Assembly: GCF_030269925.1 (NCBI RefSeq)
Contig: NC_085129.1
Location: 16,545,501 to 16,609,500 of the forward strand
Reading direction: 5' to 3'
DNA: 64,000 nucleotides
Source of the DNA: Bombyx mori
Taxonomy: Eukaryota; Arthropoda; Insecta; Lepidoptera; Bombycidae
Position 1 is the first letter of the stretch. Every line of letters starts with the position of its first letter. The notes under the pieces are model-generated. The model searched no databases, was not told the origin of the DNA, and saw only the letters and a program-made list of their open reading frames with translations. Below, piece by piece: positions 31,756 to 43,123 of this stretch. The position numbers and the translations under genes are program-made.

Positions 31756-33390
31756 ATGAGCGAAGATTTTGTGTGTGACAGTGAAAGTGCTAGGGACATT
31801 GTCGGGTTCCTCCGGGATAGGTACCCGTCAATTAGGGCCGAGTATCTCAGCTATAGGGCCGCTCGTGGCAATCCCTCCCCCCCCGCGTCCGTCGCCGCGT
31901 TTCTCAACCGTGCCTCGGAGGCACGCCGCGCGCCCCCCGCCGCCGCGTCAAGTTCGAGCGCACGTTCCCACGATGCGGCTCACATAGCGCCTAACGCTAC
32001 CCCCACCCCCGCGCCCGCATCGTTTACGTCATCGCGCGCTTCGTCCGTCGCGACCTCGATCGTTTCGAGTTCAGGCTCCGATACCGAATCGGAGATGGAT
32101 TTCGAATCCGCGTCAAGCCCTCAGCCTGGAACTTCGGATGGGTTCCAAACCGTAACGCGCGGCAAAAAGCGTACTCGCGCCGTGGAGTCCCGGAGCTCCA
32201 CGACGAAACAGACTAAATCCGCGACCGCCTCTCGACCGAAAGTAGTAGTTACACCGGAGTCGGACTCCGCGCGCCGCGTAACCCCACCGCCGCGTCCCAA
32301 GCCCGCGCCCGCTCCTAAAGTAGCTGCCCCGCCCCCGCTGATTCTCCAGGAAAAAACTGCGTGGAACCGCGTTTCCCAGGCCCTTCAGGCAAATAAAATT
32401 AATTATACCCATGCGCGTAACGTCGCGCATGGGATTCAGATAAAGGTCGCAACGCCGGGCGACCATAGGGCCCTCTCAGCATACCTCCGAAAGGAGAACA
32501 TAGGTTTCCACACCTATGCTCTTCAGGAGGACCGCGAGCTCCGCGTAGTGATACGCGGAGTCCCTAAAGAACTCGACATCGACTACATAAAGGAGGATCT
32601 GACCGCTCAGGCCCTCCCGATAGTTAGTGTGCACCGGATGCACAGCGGGCGGGGCAAACAGCCCTATAATATGATACTCGTGGCGTTAGAACCCACCCCG
32701 GAGGCCAAAAAGAGGATCGCATGTCTCACGACAATTTGCGGCCTATCCGGGATCTCAATCGAAGCCCCCCACAAGCGTGGCACTCCCGGGCAGTGCTACA
32801 GATGTCAGCTTTACGGCCACTCGGCTCGTAATTGCCACGCGCGCCCCCGCTGCGTAAAGTGCCTCGGCGACCACGCCACACTAGATTGCTCGCGTGTTAG
32901 GGAAACCGCGACCGAACCCCCAAGCTGTGTCCTATGCCTTAAGCAAGGGCACCCCGCGAACTACCGTGGATGTCCTAGGGCTCCGCGCAAGCGTTCAACC
33001 CTCCCAGCTCCGCGAACCGTCGGCCCAAAGACTTCGGCACCCTCAGTGCCGAAACCTGCCTTCGTGCCGGCTGCAGTTCCCACGGTTTCAGCGTGGAAAA
33101 AGCCGCTGCCGTATACGAAGGCGGGAACGCAAACCGCACCCCCGCCCCCGCTCGCGACACGCCCCGCGCCTCAGCCCCTGCTCGCACCTCGCCCCGCGCC
33201 CGCGTTCCGTCCCCCGCAACCCTCTGCCGCCAACGACTTCGCGCTCGTGCGCGACTTCGTCACCGCGGTGAACTTCGACCGTCTGCGATCGTTCGCTGAC
33301 GCTATCCGTAGGTCGACAACCCCCGAACAGCGGCTCGCGGCCGCGTTCGATCACATGGACGTTTATGAGTCCGTGTCGCGTACGTTATAA
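31756..33390 (+). CDS. LINE 1 ORF1: gag-like nucleic-acid-binding protein
   Basis: A 544-residue ORF1 protein that should bind LINE RNA and form the ribonucleoprotein. I start it at ATG 31756 (MSEDFVC...; A at -3). The frame is open for 49 more codons upstream but has no ATG there. The N-terminal half is Ser/Pro/Ala-rich and probably disordered. A central folded part starts around residue 200 (TAWNRVSQALQANKINYTHA). Three CCHC zinc knuckles lie at about residues 347-408: CYRC...H...C, CVKC...H...C and CVLC...H...C. The C-terminal part is Pro-rich and ends in a short helical tail. The N-terminus differs clearly from that of LINEs 2 and 3. The frame is intact. Confidence 0.9.
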   Translation: MSEDFVCDSESARDIVGFLRDRYPSIRAEYLSYRAARGNPSPPASVAAFLNRASEARRAPPAAASSSSARSHDAAHIAPNATPTPAPASFTSSRASSVATSIVSSSGSDTESEMDFESASSPQPGTSDGFQTVTRGKKRTRAVESRSSTTKQTKSATASRPKVVVTPESDSARRVTPPPRPKPAPAPKVAAPPPLILQEKTAWNRVSQALQANKINYTHARNVAHGIQIKVATPGDHRALSAYLRKENIGFHTYALQEDRELRVVIRGVPKELDIDYIKEDLTAQALPIVSVHRMHSGRGKQPYNMILVALEPTPEAKKRIACLTTICGLSGISIEAPHKRGTPGQCYRCQLYGHSARNCHARPRCVKCLGDHATLDCSRVRETATEPPSCVLCLKQGHPANYRGCPRAPRKRSTLPAPRTVGPKTSAPSVPKPAFVPAAVPTVSAWKKPLPYTKAGTQTAPPPPLATRPAPQPLLAPRPAPAFRPPQPSAANDFALVRDFVTAVNFDRLRSFADAIRRSTTPEQRLAAAFDHMDVYESVSRTL

Positions 33391-33408
33391 AATCTTTACC
33401 GGTAATCA

Positions 33409-36179
33409 ATGGCGCAAAAAGGTAGAGAAAAACCGTATTCCCTTACGTTAGCATTCTTCAATGCTAACGGACTCGCGCGGCAACGCGATCAAATTTTTGA
33501 ATTCCTCCGCGACAATCTTGTAGATATTCTATTAGTGCAGGAAACCTGTCTGAAGCCCTCGCGTCGTGACCCGAAAGTCGCGAATTACGTCATGGTTAGG
33601 AATGACAGACTCACCGCCTCCAAAGGCGGGACTGCCATTTACTATAGGCGGGCCCTGCACGTTGTCCCTCTCGATACTCCCTCGCTCTCACATATCGAGG
33701 CGTCAGTGTGCCGTATCTCGCTGACGGGACACCAGCCGATCGTCATCGCATCCGTTTATCTCCCCCCGGACAAGCCCCTCCTGAGCAGTGACATCGAGTC
33801 ACTGCTCGGCATGGGAGACTCTGTCATCCTGGCAGGCGATTTAAATTGCCACCACACTAGGTGGAACTGCCATCGTACAAACGTTAACGGTAGGCGTCTC
33901 GACGCGTTTATAGACGACCTCACCTTCGAAATAGTCGGTCCCCCAACTCCAACATGTTATCCGTATAACATCGCGCTCCGTCCGAGCACTATAGACCTGG
34001 CATTGCTTAGGAACGTAACTCTGCGCTTGCGTTCCATCGAAGCAATGTCAGAGCTCGACTCAGAATCCTCCCTTACGGCCCGGATTCGAATCCATCCCCC
34101 GAGGACACCGTCGAATCCATAAACATCATTACCGATCACATCTCTTCCGCGATCATTAGATCTTCTAAAGAAGTCGATGTGGAGGACAGCTTCCACCGCA
34201 TCAGACTGTCCCCCGATCTTAGGAATCTCTTAAGAGTTAGGAACGCGGCAATCCGGGCCTACGATCGTCTTCCCACGCATTCAAACCGGATTCAGATGCG
34301 TCGTCTACAACGCGAAGTCCACTCCCGCTTAAGCGACGCGCGTAACGATAATTGGCATAGTTATTTAGAACAACTCGCGCCCTCCCACCAAGCATACTGG
34401 CGACTAGCTAGGACTCTCAAATCCGAAACTACCGCTACTATGCCTCCCCTCGTACGCCCTTCAGGCCAACCACCGGCATTCGATGACGAAGACAAGGCTG
34501 AGCTGCTGGCTGATGCACTGCAAGAGCAGTGCACCACCAGCACTCAACACGCGGACCCCGAACACACCGAGTTAGTCGACAGGGAGGTCGAGCGCAGAGC
34601 TTCCCTGCCGCCCTCGGACGCGTTACCCCCCATTACCACCGACGAAGTTAGAGACGCGATCCACAACCTACAACCTAGGAAGGCACCCGGCTCCGACGGC
34701 ATCCACAACCGCGCGCTTAAACTCTTGCCAGTCCAACTGATAGCAATGTTGGCTACAATTTTAAATGCCGCTATGACGCACTGCATCTTTCCCGCGGTGT
34801 GGAAAGAAGCGGACGTTATCGGTATACATAAGCCGGGCAAACCGACAAACGAAACTTCTAGTTACCGTCCGATTAGTCTCCTCTCGACGATAGGAAAAAT
34901 TTACGAACGGCTCCTTAGGAAACGCCTCTGGGATTTTGTTACCGCGAACAAAATTCTCATAGACGAACAGTTCGGATTCCGCTCAAAACACTCGTGCGTA
35001 CAACAAGTGCACCGCCTCACGGAGCACATTCTGATAGGACTAAATAGGCGTAAACAAATCCCGACCGGCGCCCTCTTCTTCGACATCGCGAAGGCGTTCG
35101 ACAAAGTCTGGCACAACGGTTTAATTTATAAACTGTACAACATGGGAGTGCCAGACAGACTCGTGCTCATCATACGAGACTTCTTGTCGAACCGTTCGTT
35201 TCGATATCGAGTAGAGGGAACTCGTTCTCGTCCCCGTCAACTGACCGCCGGAGTCCCGCAAGGCTCCGCGCTCTCCCCGTTATTATTTAGTTTGTATATC
35301 AATGATATACCCCGGTCTCCGGAGACCCATCTAGCGCTCTTCGCCGATGACACGGCTATCTACTACTCGTGTAGGAAGATGTCGCTGCTTCATCGGCGAC
35401 TCCAGATCGCAGTAGCCACCCTGGGACAGTGGTTCCGGAAGTGGCGAATAGACATCAACCCCACGAAAAGCGCAGCGGTGCTCTTCAAAAGGGGTCGCCC
35501 TCCGAACATCACTTCGAGCATCCCACTCCGTAGTAGGCGCGCAAACACCTCCGCCGTTAGTCCCATCACTCTCTTTGGCCAGCCCATTCCGTGGGTCTCG
35601 AAGGTCAAATATCTAGGCGTCACCCTCGACAGAGGGATGACATTCCGTCCCCATATAAAAACGGTACGCGACCGCGCCGCGTTTATTCTAGGACGACTCT
35701 ATCCAATGCTTTGTAGTCGAAGCAAACTGTCCCTCCGTAATAAGGTAACTCTCTACAAAACTTGTATACGCCCCGTCATGACGTATGCAAGCGTAGTGTT
35801 CGCTCACGCAGCCCGCACCAACTTGAAATCCCTTCAGGTTATTCAATCACGATTCTGCAGGATAGCCGTCGGAGCGCCTTGGTTCCTTAGGAATGTGGAT
35901 CTCCACGACGACCTGGAGCTCGACTCTTTTAGTAAGTATCTACAGTCGGCATCGCTGCGCCATTTTGAGAAGGCGGCACGACATGAGAACCCTCTCATCG
36001 TAGCCGCTGGAAATTACATACCCGACCCAGTAGACCGAATGGTAAACCGTCGACGTCGCCCAAAGCACGTCATTACGGATCCTCCTGATCCATTAACGGT
36101 GCTTTTAGGCACCACAAGCACCGGTCACCGTCCTCGTCGAACCCGTCGCTTGCGACGAAGGGCTCGACGAGCGAACTAA
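33409..36179 (+). pseudogene. LINE 1 ORF2: endonuclease/reverse transcriptase, inactivated
   Basis: Homologous to the 960-residue ORF2 of LINEs 2 and 3, but with a 112-bp deletion between 34064 and 34065 that shifts the frame. The first part (33409-34122) encodes most of the apurinic-type endonuclease, including VQET and GDLNCHHTRWN, and stops early. The deletion removes the SDH catalytic motif and the linker. The second part is open to 36179 and holds the complete RT with FADD. Neither part alone could carry out target-primed reverse transcription. The stop is at 36177-36179, followed by the 3' UTR. Confidence 0.92.
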
Positions 36180-36360
36180 CCCATAGACACAGCCCACTGA
36201 GTTTCTCGCCGGATCTTCTCAGTGGGTCGCGTTTCCGATCCGGTGGTAGATTCAGCGAAGCACTGCTCTTGCTAGGGTCAGTGTTAGCAACTCTCCGGTT
36301 GAGCCCCGCGAGCTCACCTACTAACGTTAGGGTGAAGCTGAAATAGCCTCTCAAGGCTAT
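36133..36360 (+). promoter_or_regulatory. LINE 1 3'-terminal RNA hairpins
   Basis: Three stems: CTCGTCGA/TCGACGAG with inner GTCGC/GCGAC (36133-36171, inside the end of ORF2), CCCACTGAG/CTCAGTGGG (36193-36201 and 36218-36226), and ATAGCCT/AGGCTAT with loop CTCA (36343-36360) just before the poly(A). All recur in the older family fragments of this window, with pairing-preserving changes in the first and third. A role as the RT recognition structure is inferred from other LINEs. Confidence 0.6.
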
Positions 36361-36373
36361 CAGCATAGGTAGG

Positions 36374-36406
<33 letters not shown>

Positions 36407-36691
36407 CAAATTCAGTTCGAGACAGCGAGCCGACGAGTCAAGACCTCTCCAGAAGAAGAGGAGAGAGCCGTCGCACAAGAAAAGACTCGCTCCTACGCCC
36501 TGCGCCGGTCAAGCCACGAGGACCGTGTGAACGCCATACTTGAAGCCTTCGTTATTTTCCTCGAACCAATCCCAGCACCCGTTCCGCGACAGCCACTGCG
36601 GCAATACTCGAGCCACCACGTTTCAACGAGAGTAAGAAGTCTAAAAATCACACGTGGTGGCCGAAACCTGAGCGGTGGCCGTCCGGAATAT

Positions 36692-36709
36692 TGGTCCTTC
36701 GAGAGCCGG
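36692..36709 (+). other. Primer-binding site of the BEL/Pao element
   Basis: TGGTCCTTCGAGAGCCGG starts 2 nt after the 5' LTR end. TGG complements the tRNA 3' CCA. I did not assign the tRNA. Confidence 0.7.
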
Positions 36710-36757
36710 ATTCATTTGAGGAAGATCGAAGAAAATTGAAGATTGAAGATTGAAGAA

Positions 36758-39410
36758 ATGGTGCTCACACGGTCCGAGAAGATGAGGTCGTCACGCCTTG
36801 ACCGGCCTGGCAACGAAGCTGTCTCGGGCTCAACATCGCAAGACGCACAGCAACGAGCTGTGTCGGCCGCGCCGCGTTCGGGAGTGACGCAGGGACCGCC
36901 ACCGTTGGCGGCAACCTCCTCCCAGTCAACCGCGCCGCGTTCGGGAGTGACGCAGGGACCGCCACCGATGGCGGCACCCTCCTCCCAAGTGGAAAAGTGT
37001 CCGGGAGTGCCGCGGGGCTCACAAGCGATGCCCCCCTCCCGCCAAATATTGCCTACGCAATACTCGCCGGCGTCGCCAACGGGACCGAACAGCGGGGTTT
37101 GTCGTCGAGTGGTCAGACCTCCCAGCACCGCGACACCGGCAACAACTTCAGGCGACGCAGCAACGGAGAGCGTCGTATCCGCGAGCCAGAACAGAAAAGA
37201 GTCAGCGCTCACGGCCAAACCAATAGTACACGGGTCCCACATCACGGACGCCGCTGCCAAAATCTCGACGACAGAAGAAGGCTCCACACTCCGCGACGGG
37301 ATGGCGCCACCAGTACGAGGATCTTCGAGAAAGTCGAGTCAACAGTCACAACGGCTGTTGCTTATGGCGCGCCTCAAGGAAGAGCATCTTCGCGCCAAAG
37401 AAGAACAAGCCCGACTCCAAGCAGAGCTCGCCGCCGCCCGCATCTCAACATTAGAAGCCGAAGCGCTCGTTGAAGAGGAGGAAGATGCGCGCACAACACT
37501 CACGGAGGACGAGAACGAGCAATCACAGCGCATCGATACATGGCTCAGTCAGCAACGATCGATCGCGCTACAGGGAGTCGAAGAAAGAGTAATGCAGCCA
37601 ACACATGGATCACCAGCCACCATCGAGCAACCGCAACTGGAACTTCCCGCACCAATAGAACAGCTGAAGCTACCGGCCCCTGCCGCGGCACCGATTGCCG
37701 CACCTGTCGCACCGAAGAGCGACATCGCCGAACTAGCAGCTGCCATCGCGACGGCCGCCCGCCAAGCCAGGCCTGGACCATCGCATCGGTACTACGGGGA
37801 GCTTCCAGTGTACAGTGGATCGCACCAAGAATGGCTCTCCTTCAAGGTCGCCTACGCCGAATCAGCGGACAGCTTCAGCGCCGCAGAGAACACAGCGAGA
37901 CTTCGGCGTACGTTGAGAGGAAGAGCAAGAGAAGCGGTCGAAAACTTGTTGCTGCATTACACCGAGCCCGCCGAGATCATGCGGACTCTAGAATCGCGCT
38001 TCGGACGTCCAGAAGCAATCGCCGCAACGGAGCTGGAACGACTGCGCGCGCTGCCACGCTGCACGGACACACCGAGGGACATCTGCGTATTCGCGAATAA
38101 GGTGAACAACGTCGTCGCCGCTCTGAGGGCCCTCGACCGCGTACATTACATGTACAACCCGGAGCTCACTAACATCACATCGGAGAAGCTGCCGTCCACT
38201 CTACGCCACCGCTGGTTCGAATTCTCAGCGACTCAACCGGCGGGAGAACCGGACCTCGTCAAGCTGTCGCGCTTCTTACAGCGCGAGGCGGACCTGTGCA
38301 GCCCATACGCACAGCCGGAGCCAGAGACGAGAGTGGAGAACACCAGCGGTCGGCGGAAGATGGTGAATACGCCTCAGAGGACGCACACCACGCAAGCGAA
38401 GGAAGAGAGGAAATGCGCAGCATGTCAGAAGCCGGGGCACATCCCACAAGATTGTCCCGAATTCAAGAGAGCAGCCGTCAGCGAGCGCTGGGATACGGCG
38501 AAGCGCGAAAATTTGTGTTTCCGGTGCCTACGGTTCCGGTCCCGGGGACACGTGTGTAAAAAGAAGAAGTGCGGCGTCGACAGCTGTGAACGCACGCACC
38601 ACGAGCTGTTGCATAAGAAGCCAGCATGGCAGAAGCCGAAAGAAAAAGAAGAGGCGGTCACCTCGACGTGGGCCGCAAGAAGTGCGACAGCCTACCTAAA
38701 GATGGCGCCAATTACTGTTATCGGACCGGCGGGAGAAGCAGATACATGGGCCCTGCTGGACGACGGGTCGACGATCTCGCTGATTGACGAAGACTTCGCG
38801 AGACGAGTTGGCGCCAAAGGACCGATTGAACCCCTCTTCATCACTGCCATCGGGGACAATAAGATAGACGCAACACGCTCACGACGCGTCCCGCTGAAGC
38901 TATGCGGACGCACGGGGGAACCGCAAGAACTGAACCTACGGACAGTCAACGGCTTAAAATTAACACCACAGCGACTGAACATCGAAGTCCTCGCGTCGTG
39001 CCACCACCTCACCGACCTCCGGCATCACTTCAAAACGAGCTACGCCTCGCCGAAAATACTGATCGGCCAAGACAACTGGCACCTGCTGGTGACGGAGGAG
39101 ATGCGGACGGGACGACGCGATCAACCAGTGGCGTCTCGTACTCCGCTCGGGTGGGTCGTGCACGGAGCACGCCCGGGAGGCAAGAGACAGCGCGTCAACT
39201 TCGTGGGACACGCGACGACGGTCGACACGAACATGGACGAAGCCCTCAAACAGTACTTCGCGATCGAGGGACTCACCGTCGCCGCAAAGACGCCAAAGAA
39301 CGATCCAGACGAGCGCGCGCTGAAGATCCTGCGAGAGACGACTCAACAGCGACCCGACGGCCGCTACGAGACCGCACTGCTGTGGCGTGAGGAGAGCCTG
39401 AAGATGCGCG
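36758..39410 (+). CDS. BEL/Pao gag and protease region
   Basis: I start it at ATG 36758 (MVLTRSEK); the frame is open from a TTG at 36743. In order: a low-complexity N-terminus with a 63-bp tandem duplication, a coiled-coil rich in Glu and Arg (about residues 200-260), a BEL/Pao-type gag region (LPVYSGSHQEWLSFKVAYAE; the DUF1759 domain), a CCHC knuckle (CAACQKPGHIPQDC, about residue 553), a second Cys/His cluster, and an aspartic protease with LLDDGSTISLI (about residue 667; DUF1758 type). Family role: particle assembly and polyprotein cleavage. The frame is lost near 39405, where the homology moves to another frame. Confidence 0.88.
36868..36993 (+). repeat. 63-bp tandem duplication within gag
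   Basis: CGCGCCGCGTTCGGGAGTGA starts at 36868 and again at 36931. In frame, it doubles a 21-residue Pro/Ala/Ser segment (PRSGVTQGPPP...). Confidence 0.9.
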
Positions 39411-39945
39411 CTGAATCGCCTGACGTCCGTAGAGAAGAAACTGGAGAAGGATCCAAATTTGAAAGAGCGCTACAAGCAACGAACAAACGCACTGGTAGCG
39501 AAAGGATACGCCGAAGTGACTCCGTCGACGGGTACGAAGAAGCGAACCCGGTACTTGCCGCACTTCGACGTGACGCATCCCAAGAAGCCGGAGAAGATTC
39601 GCATCGTGCACGACGCCGATGCGAAAAATAGAGGGAAGAAGCCCAAACGACTTCCTGCTCACCGACCCGGACCTGCTGCAGTCGCTGCCCGGAGCGACTG
39701 TGCGCTTCAGGCAGCACGCCGTCGCCGTCTCCACGGACATCGCGGAGATGTTTGTACAGATAGGCGTCCGAAGCGAGGACCACGACACGCTCCGGTACTT
39801 GTGGAGGGAGGACCCTTCACAAGAGCCTATAGAATACCGGATGAGGTCCATCATCTTCGGCGCAACAAGCGCACCTGCAACCGTCATCTGCGTGAAGAAC
39901 CGACTGCAGTACCCGGACGCCGCCGACCTCAAGCTCCACACGTAA
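39411..39945 (+). pseudogene. BEL/Pao reverse transcriptase remnant
   Basis: RT homology continues in a second frame (39411 to about 39630; YLPHFDVTHPKKPEKIRIVH) and then a third (about 39640-39945; FLLTDPDLLQSLPG, DIAEMFVQI, FGATSAPAT). A stop at 39943-39945 falls at the tyrosine position of the catalytic YVDD-type motif. Directly after it the sequence jumps to the RNase H region, so the second half of the RT is missing. Two frameshifts, a stop and a deletion make it inactive. Confidence 0.85.
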
Positions 39946-42129
39946 GTGGACACCAGCAAGTACGCCCACGACGCCGCGTTGTACTGGCGCGTGGAGACGC
40001 CCGACGGGGAGATGAGGACCTCCCTCGCCAAAGCCCGAGTCGCACCCATGAAGCTAACATCGATACCGCGCCTCGAGCTACAAACCGACGTGATGGGAAG
40101 CCGCATAGCCGCGGCCGTCACGGGAAAACACTTTAGAAAACCAGACGCGAGAGTGTTCTGGACAGACAGCGCCACCGTACTGACCTGGCTACGAACGGGG
40201 TCGAGGTCGTATCGACCGTTCGTCGCTCACCGCATTGCAGCGATAGAAGAGAACAGCACTGTGGAGGAATGGCGCTGGGTCCCCACAAAGGAAAATGTCG
40301 CCGACGACGCCACTAGAGAGCTACCCGTCGGCTTTGAAAGAAACCACCGCTGGTTCATAGGCCCGGAATACCTAAGACGGCATCCGGATGATTGGCCCGT
40401 ACAACGGACTGCAAGAAGGGCAGAAGAGACGGGTGAAGAGAAGTGCGCAGCGCTCGCCGTGAGCAGAGAGAGCCTCGGCGAAGCGATCCCGGACCCAAGA
40501 CGCTTCTCCAAGTGGGAGAAGTACCTGCGTGCAACGGGGCGAATACTGCAGTTCGTCGACCTATGCCGCAGAAGTCGCGAGCGCACTCATTACAAGAGGA
40601 CCAGACGGAACCCGCGTTCGGACCCGACGTGGGAGAAGAATAGAAAGAAGACGACTTCGAAGACCCCGCTGAACACACCGCGGACGCCAGAGCAAGCAGT
40701 CATTCAATGGAAGACTTTAGACGCCGACACGCTTCGACGCGCCGAGACGCTCATTTGGCAACAGAGCCAGCGGGCGGCCTTCGAGGAAGAGATTTTGACG
40801 CTCCAGCGAGGGAAACAAATATCCCCAGCGAGCCGACTGCGAAACTTGTCCGTAACTTACGCGGACGGGATATTGAAAATTAACGGACGCATCGGCAACA
40901 TAGAGGGAGCTGACGTCATCACCTCGCCTCTCGTGCTAGACGGATCCCGACGCGAAACGAGACTGATGATAGACTTCATCCATAGAAAGATGCACCACGC
41001 CGGAACCGAAGCTACGATCGCCGAGTGCCGACAGTCGTACTGGGTCTTACGCCTACGCCCAGTGACACGGAGCGTAATCCACAACTGTCTTCCGTGTCGT
41101 ATCCGCAAGGACACACCACCGCGCCCAGCCACGGGCGATCACCCACCGAGCAGACTGGCACACCATCGGCGACCATTCACATACGTGGGCCTCGATTACT
41201 TCGGGCCCTATCAAGTTACCACCGGCAGAAGCACCCAGAAGCACTACGTGGCCATCTTCACATGTCTCACTACGCGTGCGGTACATTTAGAACCGGCAGC
41301 GAGCCTCAGCACTGACTCAGCGGTGATGGCACTCCGGCGCATGATCGCGCGCCGGGGAGCTCCGACGGAAATATGGAGCGACAACGGCACCAACTTACGA
41401 GGTGCCGACAAGGAGCTGCGCCAAGCTATGGACAAGGCGACTGAGCATGAAGCGAGCTTAAAACTTATCCAATGGCGCTTCATCCCACCGGGCGCGCCTT
41501 TCATGGGCGGCGCCTGGGAGAGAATGGTGCGGGCGGTAAAGGCCGCGCTCTCGGCCACGGAACAGCCGAGGCACCCGACGCCCGAAATATTTCATACTCT
41601 GTTAGCAGAGGCAGAGTTCACAGTGAACAGCCGACCTCTCACCCATGTATCGGTGAGCGCCGACGATCCCGACCCTCTGACACCGAACCACTTCCTGCTG
41701 GGAGGCCCGGCGCGAGTCCCCGTGCCGGGCAAATTTGACGACGCCGACCTCATAGGGCGCGCACACTGGCGCGCAGCACAACGTCTGGCAGATGTGTTCT
41801 GGAGTCGCTGGCTCCGGGAGTACCTGCCCGACCTGCAGAACCGGCGGGAGCCCCACAGCCGCGGGCCCGCCCTGAAGATAGGCGACGTCGTGATAATAGC
41901 AGACGGAACGCTCCCACGGAACACCTGGCCACGTGGGATCATCCAGGAGGTTTACCCGGGGGCCGACGGCATCACTCGAGTGGTCGACGTACGCACCGCC
42001 GGCGGTATATTGCGACGCCCGGCAAAGAAGATCATCGTGCTGCCCACGATGTCCGCCGCTCACCAGGGAGGATGCAGCGACGTGAACGACGCTGCACGGC
42101 GGGAGGATGTTCGCGACGGACATGAATGA
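39946..42129 (+). pseudogene. BEL/Pao RNase H-like and integrase region
   Basis: Open for 727 codons but without a start of its own; it is the 3' part of a broken pol. It begins in the RNase H region (ALYWRVETPDGE, then PRLELQ). The integrase has an HHCC zinc-binding part (H...H...CLPCRI, about residues 342-385) and a DDE core: D in YVGLDYFGPY, D in IWSDNGTN, and E in GGAWERMVRAVKAA. The integrase would join cDNA to target DNA. The frame runs 22 nt into the 3' LTR. Confidence 0.88.
42098..42107 (+). other. Polypurine tract of the BEL/Pao element
   Basis: GGCGGGAGGA directly before the 3' LTR; the usual primer for plus-strand synthesis. Confidence 0.75.
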
Positions 42130-42799
42130 ATATAGTAGAATAGATATTATTCGCGACGGACATAGATAGTTTTTAAAATAGATAGAAAACATAGTAAATA
42201 TATAATAGAAATGTCCGTAATAAATAGTTATGTTAAAAATAAGTTAACATAAAATAGAGAATAAATAGTTATAATAGAGAATGTCCGTGATAGACAGTAT
42301 GTTAAAAAATAGTTAGCATACAAACGTAGATATAAGTAAATTTGTAAATGATATTTTGTAAATAAAGATTGGTCCTCGTGGTCTTTAATTTGGCGTGGGA
42401 ACGCAGGAGCGAGTCACAATACGGGCAACTAATAGAGCGACTAGGCAAACAATAGGCGAGCGAGGCGGCCGAGAGAACAATAGACGCCCACCGTGCTCGG
42501 ACTCATAATAGCGCTGGCCGAGTGCGTGTGGGCGACCATAAATAAGGGGCCTACCTCGCTGCAAATTGCCATTCTCGCTCACGACTCGGTCGTGCGCGGA
42601 CGTGCTTTCCGATCCGTGGCCCGCTTGCGAGCCGCGTCTCTGAACTCACAGTTGTGCTCGACAGTGTAGTGATCGTGAATACATCGTGCGTACAATTCGG
42701 TAGTGCGGACGTGCCGATCCGTTGGTCGCTTGCGATCTGCGTATCGAGGTCCATTTTTGTGCGCTAAAGTTTTGTAACCGCGAACCCACCCTTACCAAC

Positions 42800-43109
42800 T
42801 GCCTTTTTCAAGGCAAAACCAATCGCTACGTTCAGCTTCCTGTGGCACTCACAGGCTAGCGATTTCCTAACCCTTCCCAAAAACAACAGTCTTTTTCAAG
42901 ACTAGACCCCCGCTCGCGATTCTGCCTGCTGTAGCACTATACAGCCCGAGCGGGTTCCTTTCCTTTTCCCCGCCGATTGCCGTTTTCACGGCATAGGCAT
43001 TCCCCCCCCCTGCTCCTTGCTGTCCTGCAGCACAGGGGGGTTACAAATCCTATCCGGGGCCTCGCCTTTCGGCGAGTTCAACAAAAGTCCCGGGGCCGCC
43101 CCCCCTGGG
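42800..43109 (+). promoter_or_regulatory. LINE 2 5' UTR hairpin array
   Basis: Same array as in LINE 1, with TTTC-loop hairpins at 42800, 42888, 42978 and 43061. The last long stem is CCCGGGG/CCCTGGG here, against CCCGGGG/CCCCGGG in LINE 1; a G-C pair has become G-U, so pairing is kept. Confidence 0.7.
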
Positions 43110-43123
43110 CAAGAAGACCGAAG

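Larger units (their letters stand above)
31201..36404 (+). mobile_element. LINE 1: Jockey-type non-LTR retrotransposon in the 5' LTR, ORF2 broken
   Basis: A 5.2-kb element with a full 5' end (initiator and DPE), a structured 5' UTR, ORF1, a broken ORF2, a 3' UTR with hairpins, and a poly(A) of about 30 nt at 36374-36404. The target duplication is TGCAAATT (31193-31200 and 36405-36412). The order ORF1 with CCHC knuckles, then endonuclease and RT, with no RNase H, and the FADD motif fit the Jockey clade. It differs from LINEs 2 and 3 at many places, including the start of ORF1, so it was a separate insertion. Confidence 0.93.
30741..36690 (+). repeat. 5' LTR of the BEL/Pao element, split by LINE 1
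   Basis: LTR sequence at 30741-31200 and 36413-36690 (plus the duplicated target at 36405-36412) surrounds LINE 1. It starts TGTTCGCGAC and ends GTCCGGAATA. The U3-like part is AT-rich and carries four copies of an 8-mer, two as ACGGACAT (30749, 30789) and two inverted as ATGTCCGT (30844, 30914). A TATA-like ATAAATAA lies at 31171-31178. Confidence 0.92.

Noticed and set aside
36712..37287. 191-codon minus-strand frame under gag
   Set aside because: Shadow of the GC-rich gag frame; no independent features.
39459..40136. 225-codon frame as a separate BEL gene
   Set aside because: Only its first about 55 codons are RT-like; the rest is a frame-shift read-through of pol in the wrong frame.
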